Positions 42,358-53,426 of a DNA stretch of 64,000 bases are shown here, one piece after another. The translations under genes and the position numbers were made by a program. Every line of letters starts with the position of its first letter. Position 1 is the first letter of the stretch. The stretch is from NCBI GenBank assembly GCA_002633005.1, contig NMRA01000103.1, positions 341,612 through 405,611 on the forward strand, written 5' to 3'. The DNA comes from Phoronis australis. Lineage: Eukaryota > Phoronida > Phoronidae. The notes beneath the pieces are model-generated. The model searched no databases and was not told where the DNA came from. It saw nothing but the letters and a program-made list of their open reading frames with translations.

Positions 42358-43421
42358 TTATTTTCCCCAAACTAGCGCATGTTTCAGGTCGACTGCATTT
42401 TGAACGTTGTTGCCTTCATTGAGGAAGTACTTGGCGTTGGACTTCAAGGGTGCGATTTTCCTGTCACAGATGTCTTTTCCCTTCTGACTTTCACTGAAGT
42501 CGTAGCGCAGAATGAAGATGCCGGTGTTACCAGATATGTAGAATAAATGAGTCAGAAGGGCGGCTGAATGGTAACAATTGGCATTGTTGGAGCGTAGGAA
42601 ACCTTCCGCTATTTGTGGATGCCTAGCTCTCACCTGCCTCAGCACATCTAGCGTTAAACAGCAAACAGTGAAAAAGTCTTGCTTGCAGGCATCTAGAGTA
42701 TGGATGTAAGTATGTACCTGAAATACAATAATTATGTAACTCAAATAGGTCAGCTAGTTTAAAGAACTACCTTATTATATCTTATTACCACCTAAACCGC
42801 AATCACACCACTCAACTTCAAACATGGTTCGTTTCAACACGGTTATTATATCAGTAGCTCCTTCAAAACATTTCTAGGGAGGGGGAGATTTCCCCTTCAC
42901 AAGGATATAAAAATCATCCATAAGTACAAAATGGCTTCAGTTAAAATGAAGGTTTGTGTACAAAATCTACTAAGAGAAAAAGAATGCATCACTGTCAAAC
43001 TTTTGTTGGGAAATGGCAAGAAAAAGACTAGATATTAAGTGCACACTCCCTGTATCTTTTACTGTTACAGTAAATCAATATACTAAAAAGAGGTAAAGGC
43101 AACAGCATTGTTCATCGCTGGCTTTCTGTTTAATATTGAGCACATCTGAGAATTACTTTGTAACACATTGAATACTAATTGAAGATTTATTTTTACCTGA
43201 TGGCTTTCACCTTTCTTTGTGATACAAGCCGCCACGTGCCATGAGATCTTTTTTCCAAACCAGTCGGACTGTGCTTCACGGAAACTGATGGATATGAACT
43301 TCATTGCAAAATCCATTACAACCAAAACTTGGTGTGGGGTGAGAGATGACATCAGATCCTGTTTTGCTTGTTCCTGGTTTATCCCTCTGACAATATGCTG
43401 TGTATTCTTGATAACAGAACG
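42358..43421 (-). pseudogene. Transposase-like (RNase H fold type) gene fragment, two exons
   Basis: Exon a (open within 43421-43197) carries QHIVRGINQEQAKQD, VLVVMDFAMKFI, FREAQSDWFGKK and SWHVAA, ending at CAG then GTAAAA. Exon b (42717-42358) starts after TTTCAG in phase 0: HTLDACKQDFFTV, FLRSNNANCYHSA, RYDFSESQKGKDICDRK and YFLNEGNNVQNAVDLKHAL, then stop. I recall this block order from a transposase-like protein family common in invertebrate genomes, in which the second block usually reads LRSDNAGCYHS; the aspartate is asparagine here. Exon a has an in-frame stop just upstream. So it is a broken copy or a fragment of a domesticated gene. Family name uncertain. Confidence 0.6.
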
Positions 43422-44313
43422 TCAATTTCTGTCTAAAACCAAGTCCTGTTGGTTTTTATATGGTGTTTGTATGAACACGACAACAGAGAATTGCTTGGCG
43501 TGAAAATACTGCTTTACGGAAATGTGGATACGCGTCTTTAAACGGCTTGGTTGTGACATTGTTGTTGACAGTGCCTCCTCAAATACACGGACATTCCTTT
43601 GTGTATCGGTGACGCACTATTGAAATGCGATCACAGATGATAACTGTTTACATAAACTTTAGTGGTACTTGACGGTTTTCAAAGACCGATAGAGTGTTTA
43701 ACTTTTTCACAATTGTTTCAAAACATTCCCGACTTATATCACAGTTATCCTTTGCTCTGTTCACGTTTCCTAATCAAAAATTCCCAATCTCAGAATAAGA
43801 TATCGAAGGCTGCTCTTGTTTCTAAATAGCAGTCAAGTAAAAACTGCTGTTGGTCCAATAAATGACTTTTCCGTTTTGGTTAGGAACTTGCGCTGTATTT
43901 TTCTTCATTTAGGCTTTGGTTCTATCTAACAATTCCAAAATTGTGTTCCAAAGGTTGACTACGTTTTCGAGTTTGTCTGCAGATACTTATTTACTGAGGG
44001 GTTTCGTGTCGAGTTGGCAAGCTATTTTGTCGCGTTGGTGAGCGCTCCAAATATTTTATATTTCATTATTGACACTCTTTGTTTTTTTAGCCGTAGGATC
44101 GGTTTTGCCAATCCAAACTTCAGTCTCTGTATTTATTTTGCAAATTGCCACTCCCTTAGTGCTTGTATTCCACTCGTACACTTTAACTGCAAAAAGGAAA
44201 TTGTACAACAACGTTCATTCCTTTTGAAAGAAGCAAACATCCCAAGGAATATTATCGACTTGCAAAATTTTATCTTTTGACGGCATTCACTAAAACGACG
44301 AGGCAACAGAGTC

Positions 44314-44316
<3 letters not shown>
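43422..44316. other. No gene recognised
   Basis: Should hold upstream parts of the transposase-like sequence if any survive, but I see none. The short open frames lack splice or homology support. Confidence 0.45.

Positions 44317-44401
<85 letters not shown>
44317..44401. repeat. (TA)n microsatellite
   Basis: About 85 bp of uninterrupted AT dinucleotide. The tyrosine-isoleucine frame it encodes is an artefact. Confidence 0.98.
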
Positions 44402-44402
<1 letters not shown>

Positions 44403-44637
44403 CAATTACTAAGTATTTTCAGTTAGATATGAACTGAGGCCACATTTTGCAAAAAAAGAAAAATGACTTGTGATTTCCCAAGAATTTAAAAACATTTGTG
44501 GAAATTGTCTTTAACATGAACAAGATAAACAGAGGAGACCATGCAGTTGTAATTGGCTTCGATGCCACAATCAGTATTAATAATGGTGTCATAGCGGGCA
44601 TGATTGTGATTTTATACATTTATACGCAGGATACATC

Positions 44638-44826
44638 ATGGAGAGCCATAGAAATAGATCTCTCTTGGCAGTGCTGTCATTTGCATACATACTTTCAACC
44701 ATATACTGCTATCCATTACGTACTCAAGAAAATACAAATTATCCCCAAATGTACAATAGTTCTCGTCCCAAACCATTGTTTCCCGTGCTGCACATGCCAA
44801 TGGGCTCAATACCAATGATAAAATAA
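44638..44826 (+). CDS. Possible small secreted peptide (62 residues), speculative
   Basis: An ATG-stop frame with a signal-peptide-like start (RSLLAVLSFAYILSTIYC) and a proline-rich remainder. The stop is followed about 15 bp later by AATAAA (44841-44846). No family is recognised and no promoter is seen; chance is quite possible in this AT-rich stretch. Confidence 0.2.
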   Translation: MESHRNRSLLAVLSFAYILSTIYCYPLRTQENTNYPQMYNSSRPKPLFPVLHMPMGSIPMIK

Positions 44827-44846
44827 CAAACATAATCACAAAATAA

Positions 44847-46061
44847 ACAGCATTATTATTAAAATTCATATAAACAAATACAATTTTACTTTTGGCTACA
44901 ACAACTTATTCATAGTGACACTGTGGGTAACACAGGACTTGCTCAGGTGATGATATTCTATTATAAACATGGCGTCACTCATTAACCAATTTCTTAACAA
45001 GTAAAATGAAGTAGAAAACGTCAAATAGGCAGAAAATGAGAAAATAAATGGAAATCATTGATAAACTTTTAAGAGCGACATGATCATGTACGCTTACAAG
45101 GAATAACCTCCTGTGTGAGTTATTAGAGACACTTAGCAGCATACCTCCGTATGTGGACACTTGAAAAAATTCTTTTCTTGAAAAATAAATTTTCAGAAAA
45201 AGGTGAATGGGCGTAAATAGGGTCATGCATGATAAATCTTATGACGTACATAAAGTTGTCATGAATTTCAAAGAATGGAATAAATAAAAATAGAAATGAG
45301 CATAAAAAGAGAAAATGTGAAATGACATGAAAAGCTACCAGGGTTAAAAACTGCATAACTAATGACAGCTACGTTAAAATTTTCGTCGAACAATTCCGAC
45401 ATAAGTTCTCTGATAATGGGAGCTAATAATTAATGGTACGGCACATTACGATACGAAATGAAGCAAAGAACCTTTATAGTGACAAAAGCACATAGCAGAA
45501 CTATTAAAAATACAATACGCATTGAATTGGATAAGTTTACCAAACGAACCAACACAAGCTTAATACGAAAATATTAGTAAACTTGACCATGAGAAAGTAA
45601 GGTATTTTTTAGTGTCTTGGCCCAAGAAAGCACAAGTTATTTTCAAAATTATTATAGTTTCTTGGTACAACTTCAAAAGCACATCAAGATATTTCGTGTC
45701 AAAAAGGTGAGAGTTATTGTGGGTCTTTGCTAGTTTGTCGGCTCAGAGGTTCGTTTTGGCCGTATCACGGGAAGTCACCTTGAAGCACAGGGTAAGGATG
45801 ACCATTCGCAGTCCCAAGTATTGTTCATTGGCTAAACCAATGATATCTGAAAGAGATAAAAAAGCATATGTTAAATTTTAGCAACGCGCCCGCGTGAGAC
45901 ATTATGAGCATCAAGCAAGGAATTGTCCTATTCAGAGACTCAGTTTGAAAAACATACGAAAAAGAAAGAATTACCCAGTGCCATGTGATTGACTTGTATC
46001 TTCTGTTTATTATTCAAAACAGACTCTGGGATGTTGAAAGCAAACTTTCTATCGGAATGTA
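44847..46061. other. No gene recognised
   Basis: AT-rich DNA without supported exons or repeats. Confidence 0.5.
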
Positions 46062-46128
46062 GGGGTCACTGGGACTTGAACCCAGACTTCATGTCAAAGA
46101 CATGCCTGCTGCCTTGCATCATGACCCC
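46062..46128 (-). tRNA. tRNA-like sequence, probably a tRNA pseudogene
   Basis: On the minus strand the ends GGGGTCA and TGACCCC form a perfect 7-bp acceptor stem. CTGGG-TTCAAGT-CCCAG is a perfect T arm placed directly beside it, and GGTTCAAGTCC is a perfect B box. The anticodon region offers CATG-TCTTTGA-CATG with a C at position 33 where U is expected. The D region is short: total length is 67 nt against about 73. It lacks an obvious intact A box. Either a decayed tRNA or the head of a tRNA-derived SINE. Confidence 0.45.
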
Positions 46129-46869
46129 GGGTGATTGTTCAATAGTTAGTTTGCATTTCAACAGCTGTTTTGGTAGAGAGCCAATGTGCTCAAACATGAG
46201 TATCAAAACTTGGATTTAAAGTTGCTGCGTCCTTGTTGTTTACTGTGTGGTGTTGGAAAAACTTAATATGTTTTTCCTTAATTATTGTTAGAGAAAGGAA
46301 TTATACCCTGGTTGGGTAGTATTTTTTATTTTCAAAAGAAACAAGAGTTCAGCAACCTTAAGTAACTTAACAATCACCCACCTCTGTTTATTACAACCAC
46401 GTACAGCGAAAAGGACACGATAAAAAACTCACATAGTAGGTCGGTAGAAATGTAAAGACAATTTTGTCTGCGAACGTATTAACGTAATCTTTCCAAAGAC
46501 AAGAGTTACATTTTTGAAGGCTTTCGGGAGAATAAATGCCGTCAAACCTGACGCAATGTAACGTGTTTTTTCAGTGTAGTGAAATGGAAGCTGAACATGC
46601 CAAAACCAGAATTGTCATTCGTTTTTATTACAATAGAAATCGGTAAATAAAACAACAAGAATGGATCAACTGAAATTTGAAATTTTCGGATGTAATAACT
46701 TCGTTTATCAACAAAAACAGAAAATACAGGCTGAGAATACGTTCCATGGTAAGTCAAATATCTTAATCTATCATAAAAGCATAAAACTTCAATAAACGCT
46801 GTAGTACGTGATTATGGTAACAAAAGCAACGTGTTTCTGAGGTGACAAAACACGTGCGCAAGACAAAAG

Positions 46870-47109
46870 TTATACTCTCCCCGAAATCTTGTCTGTTCGT
46901 GGGTATTATGGTGGCCTCAAACCTGCATCGAGAATTACAAAGTCGACAAAACACAAATCACGCCGTTCGGTGCAAGTAATAAAAATTCCATAACAAATTA
47001 CATTCTCTGCATTTTTTTATATTTTAACATTCACGTTGCGGGAAAATGTTTACCTTACATCTTGGCCTATTTCATGTCGGGGTGGCCTCAATCTGTTGTC
47101 ATCTTCTAC
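46870..47109 (-). other. Two exon-like stretches upstream of the tandem array
   Basis: On the minus strand, about 47109-47054 reads VEDDNRLRPPRHEIGQDV and ends at AAG then GTAAAC. About 46932-46870 reads RFEATIIPTNRQDFGES after a TGCAG. Both share TTGAGGCCACC and are less AT-rich than their surroundings. They loosely resemble the island frame of the array at 47.2-50 kb (NRQDF versus GRQDI). No known family. Confidence 0.25.
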
Positions 47110-47179
47110 TTCAAGAAAGACCTCTCAATTAGTATACAATAATACACGTCACACGGTATACATTATAATAATTAATAGA

Positions 47180-50028
47180 CAAGGCATAAAATAAACGTGA
47201 CAAAAAGTCAAAATATAATATAAAAGATAAAACTGACGATTTAAGCAATTGAATACTTGACCTGGTTGATGTGGTAGCGGCCGCCGACTGTCGTCTTCTT
47301 AATCTTAAGGAGGAACAGATCAGATAATGTTCATGAAAAATAGAAGCAAGTCAACAAAATACAACACCCACAACATACATGATACAAGGTCAAGTAATAT
47401 ACATCACATAATACCATTGATAAAATGCAATTAATGTATACGATAAACAATACATGGTAAGAAATCAAATAATATGCACCACACACAAATATAATAAATT
47501 GACAATTAATACACATGACACAAAATAAACATGAAAGCAGGTCAATTAATATATACAACAAACACAATGAACATGATAAAAAGTCAATTAATATACACGA
47601 CAAATTACGTACATGATAACACAAAAAGTTTAAGTAATTGAATATTGACCTGTGTGATGTCCTGGCGGCCGCCGTCTGCCGTCCGTCTTTAGGGGGAATA
47701 GGTCAATTAATGTACAAATTACACTGTAGCAATTCAACAACCATATAACACCCACAACACGCATGATACATATTCAAGTAATATACACCAAATAATACCC
47801 TTGTTAAATTGCAATTAATGAACACGTCACACAATAATCTTAAGAAATCAATAATATACACGACACAAAAACATATTAACTTGACACGACACACAATGAA
47901 CATGAAAGCAGGTCAAATAATATACACAAAACACACAACGAACACTATAAAATGTCAATTTATAAACACGACTTGTAATATACATGATAACACTGAGAAT
48001 TTAAGTAGATGAATCAATGTACATGATACACAGTAGCAATTCAACAAACATACACCAACCACAACAAACATGATCACAAGTCAATTACATCAATGTATAC
48101 ACACGATAACAACTCAATCAATGTACACTACACACAATACATGATAACAAAACAAAATCATATACAAGACACACAATAAACATGACAACAGGTCCATTAG
48201 TATAAGCGGCAAACAATAAACATGATAAAAGGTCCATTTATGTACACGACAACAACAAATATGATAACAGCTCATTTAGTATACATAACACAAAAGAAAA
48301 TGATAAAAAGCCAATTAATCTACACGAAAAATAATATACATAATATCACTGACAATTTAAGAAATTGAATACTTGACATGTGTGATGTTCTGGCGGCCGC
48401 CGTCTGTCGTCTTCTTAATCTTTATGAGGAATAGGTCAATTAATGTACAGAATACACAGTAGCAATTCGACAAATATACAACACCCACAACATACATGAT
48501 ACAAAGTCAAATATACACCACATAATACCCTTGATAAAATTGCAATTAATGTTCACGGCTAACAATACATGGCAAGAAATCAAACAATATGCACGACAAA
48601 CAAACATAATAACTTGAAAACTAATACACACGACAGAATAAACATGGAAGCAGGTCAATTAATACACACAAAACACACAATGACAATGATATAAAGCCAA
48701 CTAATATACACAACATGTAATATACATTATAATACTGAGAATTTAGATAATTGAATACTTGACCTGTGTGATGTCATGGCGGCCGCCGTCTGTCGTCTTC
48801 TCAATCTTTAGGAGGAATAGGTCAATTAATGTACAGATTACACAGTAGCAAATCAAGAAATATACAACACCCACAACATACATGATACAAAGTCAAGTAA
48901 TATACACCACATAATAACATTGATAAAATTGCAATTAATGTACACGTCACACAATACCTGGTAAGTAATCAAATAATATGCAAGACACACGAACGTAATA
49001 ACTTGACAATTAATACACACGACACATAATAAACATGGAAGCAGGTCAATTAATATACATAAAACACACAATGAACATGTTAAAAACTCAATAAACATAC
49101 ACTACAAATATTATTCACATATAACACTGACAATTTAAATAATTGAATACTTGACCTGTGTGATGTCCTGGCGGCCGCCGTCTGTCGTCTTCTTAATCTT
49201 TAGGAGGAATAGGTCAAATAATGTACAGTTTACACAGTAGCAAATCAAGAAATATACAACACCAACAACATACATAATACAAAATCAAGAAATATACATC
49301 ACATAATACAACTGATAAAATTGCAATTATTTTACACGTCACACAATACATGGTAAGAAATCAAATGATATGCACGACACAAACATAATAACTTGACAAT
49401 TAATACACACGACACACAATAAAAATGGAAGCAGGTCAATTAATATACATAAAACACACAATGAACAATAATATACATGACAAGTACTATACATGATGAT
49501 ACTGACAATTTAAATTATTGAATACTTGACCTGTTTGATGTCCTGGCGGCCGCCGTCTGTCGTCTTCTTAATCTTTAGGAGGAAGAGATCAATTAATGAA
49601 CATGTTACACAATAGCAATTCAACAAGTATACACCATCCACAACATACATCAATTAATTAATAAACATCACTTAATAAACTTCACAACAATGCAATTAAT
49701 GTACACAAAAGACGATACAAGGCAACAAATCACAAAATATGTACGACACATGACAAATAATATACATGATAACATTGACACAATAATTATGGTAACAACT
49801 CAATATACACGACATGGTAACTGGTCAATTAGAAAACAAAAAAACAATAATCATGATAAGTCAAGTAATGCAGAAAACAAATACTATACATGATAGCAAG
49901 TCAATTACATGAATTACACACGACACATAATATACTTCAGAACACAGACAATCTTAGCAATTGCATACTTGACCGAATTCTTGTTCCTGCAACCGCCCTC
50001 TGTGGTGTTCTTAACCATCTGGATCGGT
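47180..50028. repeat. Tandem array of about 385-bp units with GC-rich islands
   Basis: Islands lie at about 47252-47330, 47641-47710, 48368-48445, 48752-48830, 49144-49222, 49519-49597 and, degenerate, 49959-50028. Most contain GGCGGCCGCC (a NotI site). Spacing is about 376-391 bp, except 728 bp where one unit near 48013 has lost its island. Between islands the DNA is very AT-rich with subrepeats such as GTCAATTAATATACACGACA. On the minus strand most islands read DLFLLKIKKTT-GGR..I.Q followed by GTCAAG. Differences among islands are often synonymous (GAT/GAC, CTA/CTC/CTG). Either a satellite with a conserved motif or a tandemly duplicated exon plus intron. Confidence 0.85.
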
Positions 50029-50655
50029 CGTCACAATGCCATCCCTCGGGTAAAGTTCGTGAGGAAGATAGGAACCACCCTCAAAAGATTTGATTACTGA
50101 CTGGGGTTATGGTGCTTTCGTTAGTGCGTTAGTGTTATAGTTAAGATTAGATTGTGCAGAGTTATATTCAAACAGTCAGCAATCAAATCTTCGATAGTGG
50201 CAAGCGCACTTCCAGCGCATCATGGCGTCATAATCGTGACTGCCGTGCTCCCATGTCTGTGGCTGAGTGATGCACACCTTTGCGCGCCCTCCGTTAAACT
50301 AAAATAAACAAAAAGAACATTTATATACAGTCATGTGACTATTGGTCAACTGCATGCCCTTACTTTGTACAATGAATCTAAGCTGCGCATCTCATGAGAC
50401 AGCAGCTTTCCTTGATGATGACAGACGGGTGCAAAAGTATGTCTAACCGCAAAGAGCGTTCAGTCGATTGTATGCCTCGAATGTAACCGACTAACGTCAC
50501 GATTTAGTTCACGGGACGAAGACCACCGACAGCGAATAACAATACCACGTCCCTGCTGGCGGTGACGACTGTGACATTCAAAGGAGGTACCCTTCAAAGA
50601 AAGCATGACGACAACCCGTGGAGGATTTTTATTAGTTCTTGATTAGTCATTGATT
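50029..50655. other. No gene recognised
   Basis: Less AT-rich flank to the right of the array. It ends with a minus-strand AATAAA at 50628-50633 that may serve the frame at 50656-50913. Confidence 0.4.
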
Positions 50656-50913
50656 TCATTCGTGCAACAATTCACTGACGAGTGGACTAGAGTGGTTTGG
50701 TGTTGTGGCACTCAATCCATTCAAAGTTGTTTCACTAACAATTGACGAACAACTCCATGTGATACCTGAAAGCAACACGTGACCAGTGCCTGGAACACGG
50801 AATAGGTGCGTTGGCGTTGACGGAAAGGTTGTGATGAATTTGATGTCAACCAGGGAACGTTCCACGTCAGAGTAAATATTTACAAACGGACATAAGAAGC
50901 GGGGGTGGGGCAT
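50656..50913 (-). CDS. Unidentified 85-residue frame, possible terminal exon
   Basis: Open from ATG (50913) to TGA (50656-50658), with AATAAA 23-28 nt beyond the stop. The composition looks protein-like: DVERSLVDIKFITTFPS, THLFRVPGTGHVLLSG and SATTPNHSSPLVSELLHE. Possibly the last exon of a minus-strand gene whose earlier exons I cannot find. No family recognised. Confidence 0.3.
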   Translation of the reverse strand: MPHPRFLCPFVNIYSDVERSLVDIKFITTFPSTPTHLFRVPGTGHVLLSGITWSCSSIVSETTLNGLSATTPNHSSPLVSELLHE

Positions 50914-51552
50914 GTGCTTCCCTAAAGTTTTCAGGCGTCATAATTAGTTCGTGTTAACTTGTATAGGCGTGGACTACCAGGGATAGCGGAGAAAAGCAAG
51001 ACAGGGAAACAAATGGAAGAGAAAATTCATGAAACGTTTGTCAACTACCGTAGCTTGATTTACCCTTTAAGAGCACTAGCAAGGACATCATTGTTAGAGT
51101 GTCCAATTGTTTGCAGCACAGATAGCATAAAAGCACTTTAAATTTGCAGTTAGTCATTCGTGCAAGTATTTCAAAAATTCGATAAAGTGTTTAAGGCGCA
51201 GCTTTTACACATTACGTTAATTCATTGTTTTTTCAGTTAAATTCGATGCAAAACTATATTTTTCAAGTCCCCCGTTACGTCAGTGTATTTCTTCCTTATT
51301 TGTCGAAACAAAATTTAAAGTCATTAGTTAAAGGTTGATAACCAAACAGATAGCTCCAATAGCTGTTAATTTTCTGTTTATTGAAGTAATAAACCTTTTC
51401 GTATTGAGAGATCCGTCGTGGGCATCCACGCAGTCACCCATTTTGTGTTTCTTTTGAAAAAACGTACTGCTCACGGAGATAAATCACACTGATGGAATTG
51501 ATTACTTCTGTACTCCGTTTTTTTTTTAAATCACACAGCTTCTTGTTACAGA
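50914..51552. other. No gene recognised
   Basis: Contains GTTTGTCAACTACCG-type sequence at about 51030-51080, weakly similar to 59235-59290, followed by AT-rich DNA. Confidence 0.4.
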
Positions 51553-52035
51553 ATGTCACTTCTTGGAAGGTCGCTCAATGATAGAATTAACCTTCAATTT
51601 TGCATATGTCAATCAGATTGTAGGAGGTCCAATTTTGATGACCGTGCACAGCCATGGGTGAGAAACATAATGGCCGCCGGTCCTCCAAAACGGACCGAAT
51701 CACCACAAATCAGGACCTACGGGGATCAAATGGGACGGCCGCAGCAGAAAATGGGATCGACTCACCTGAAAACATTACCGCTCCACCAAAAAACAGAACG
51801 GCCGGAGACTGAACATGATACCCGTGGATTACTTTTTGACCGCAATGACAGGCAGGCTAAGTTTTATGACCCGTCATTTGACAGTGTAGGCCTACGTGCA
51901 GGTCTTATGCACCTTATGAATCGAGCGCGAAAGATGTTTTTTGTTACAAAAGGCAAAGAATTATGCAAGAAAATGACGTTCATTAAATTGTTTTTCACTC
52001 AAACGGCTGCAACGGGCAAGGTGAGTGTCGGTTGA
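51553..52035 (+). CDS. 160-residue frame within a repeat, function unknown
   Basis: ATG at 51553, TGA at 52033-52035. The first part covers the left arm of an inverted-repeat element and is likely not real protein. The last part (about 51834-52020) reads DRNDRQAKFYDPSF, LMHLMNRARKMFFV and FTQTAATGK and meets a GTGAGT donor at 52021, so it may be a genuine exon. The same last part recurs at 52763-52950. No family recognised. Confidence 0.25.
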   Translation: MSLLGRSLNDRINLQFCICQSDCRRSNFDDRAQPWVRNIMAAGPPKRTESPQIRTYGDQMGRPQQKMGSTHLKTLPLHQKTERPETEHDTRGLLFDRNDRQAKFYDPSFDSVGLRAGLMHLMNRARKMFFVTKGKELCKKMTFIKLFFTQTAATGKVSVG

Positions 52036-52326
52036 TTCCCAGATTTGGCATGCACCTCCGCCAGGGGTCTGACGGGGCTTAACGCACGGGCTACCAGGCT
52101 GTATTTTGGCGATAGTCTTTATACAGCTAGCTGGCGGGCTACATCAAACCCCGCAGTATCATTGATACCTACATTTTGTCCGGCGGTCTTCTTTATAGGT
52201 GCGTCGGTTCCATTTTCTGGTGCGACAGCCTCATCTGATCCCCGTAGGTCCTATTTTGTGGTGAGTCAGTCTGATTTGGAGGACTTGCGGTGATGTTTTG
52301 GGTCCAGCGGTCATGTTGTTTCTTAC
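51655..52326. mobile_element. Inverted-repeat element with about 150-bp imperfect arms
   Basis: The left arm (about 51655-51810) includes GAAACATAATGGCCGCCGG, CACCACAAATCAGGACCTAC and GGGGATCAAATGGG. The right arm (52179-52326), read inverted, gives GAAACAACATGACCGCTGG, CACCACAAAATAGGACCTAC and GGGGATCAGATGAG. The right arm recurs at about 53160-53307 in the neighbouring duplicate. Confidence 0.6.
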
Positions 52327-53426
52327 CCGTGTCTAACGGATTAATGTACTTAAAGTACTGTACAGTAAATGTTGTGACAGTTATAAACAAATATTTCAGC
52401 GATTTTTAAGCTCGAGTTTAACTCATAAATCGTAACAGCCAACTGACTAAAGCCACTAAGCTTTTGTGATCGCACTTATTTGACGAAAATTCTCTAAACG
52501 AGCAGAAAGGGCCTTTGTTACTTATTTTGTTTTAAATCGTATAATAGCAATTCTTACAACTTCAAACTTCAAGGGGGTTTATTTACATTTTGTTGACCTG
52601 AATTTGTCAAATAAATGATAATAAAAGAAAACAAAAGGCTTCATGTACAGTTTTTCTAAATATCCTCAAACCTAATGCCAAATGACTCGTTGGGCAAACG
52701 TCGTTGGTTTCAGTTTTGATACTGATCGCGTAATGTATCCAGAGCCAATGTTTCCCGTGCNTTTTTGACCGCAATGACAGGCAGGCTAAGTTTTATGACC
52801 CGTCATTTGACAGTGTAGGCCTACGTGCAGGTCTTATGCACCTTATGAATCGAGCGCGAAAGATGTTTTTTGTTACAAAAGGCAAAGAATTATGCAAGAA
52901 AATGACGTTCATTAAATTGTTTTTCACTCAAACGGCTGCAACGGGCAAGGTGAGTGTCGGTTGATTCCCAGATTTGGCATGCACCTCCGCCAGTTGTTAG
53001 TTCTGCAGGTGGCGAGCAGAACCACCCGGGCTGTATTAAATTTCGGGGTCTGACGGGGCTTAACGCACGGGCTACCAGGCTGTATTTTGGCGATAGTCTT
53101 TATACAGCTAGTAGGCGGGCTACATCAAACCCCGCAGTATCATTGATACCTACATTTTGTCCGGCGGTCTTCTTTATAGGTGCGTCGGTTCCATTTTCTG
53201 GTGCGACAGCCTCATCTGATCCCCGTAGGTCCTATTTTGTGGTGAGTCAGTCTGATTTGGAGGACTTGCGGTGATGTTTTGGGTCCAGCGGTCATGTTGT
53301 TTCTTACCCGTGTCTAACGGATTAATGTACTTAAAGTACTGTACAGTAAATGTTGTGACAGTCATAAACAAATATTTCAGCGATTTTTAAGCTCGAGTTT
53401 AACTCATGAATCGTAACAGCCAACTG
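51833..53426 (+). repeat. Near-identical direct duplication around an unresolved base
   Basis: 51833-52445 (613 bp) and 52762-53426 (665 bp) are nearly identical, with a few substitutions and one 52-bp insertion at 52994-53045 in the second copy. An N at 52761 stands exactly at the left edge of the second copy. The simplest explanation is two haplotypes placed side by side in assembly. Confidence 0.85.
52761..52761. other. Unresolved base (N), assembly join
   Basis: The only N in the window. It separates unrelated sequence from a second copy of the preceding segment. Confidence 0.95.

Noticed and set aside
44133-44405. Minus-strand frame starting with a Tyr-Ile repeat
   Set aside because: Translation of the (TA)n microsatellite plus chance sequence.
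47331-49098. Cys/Ile/Tyr-rich minus-strand frames inside the tandem array
   Set aside because: They translate the AT-rich spacer subrepeats, not the GC-rich islands.
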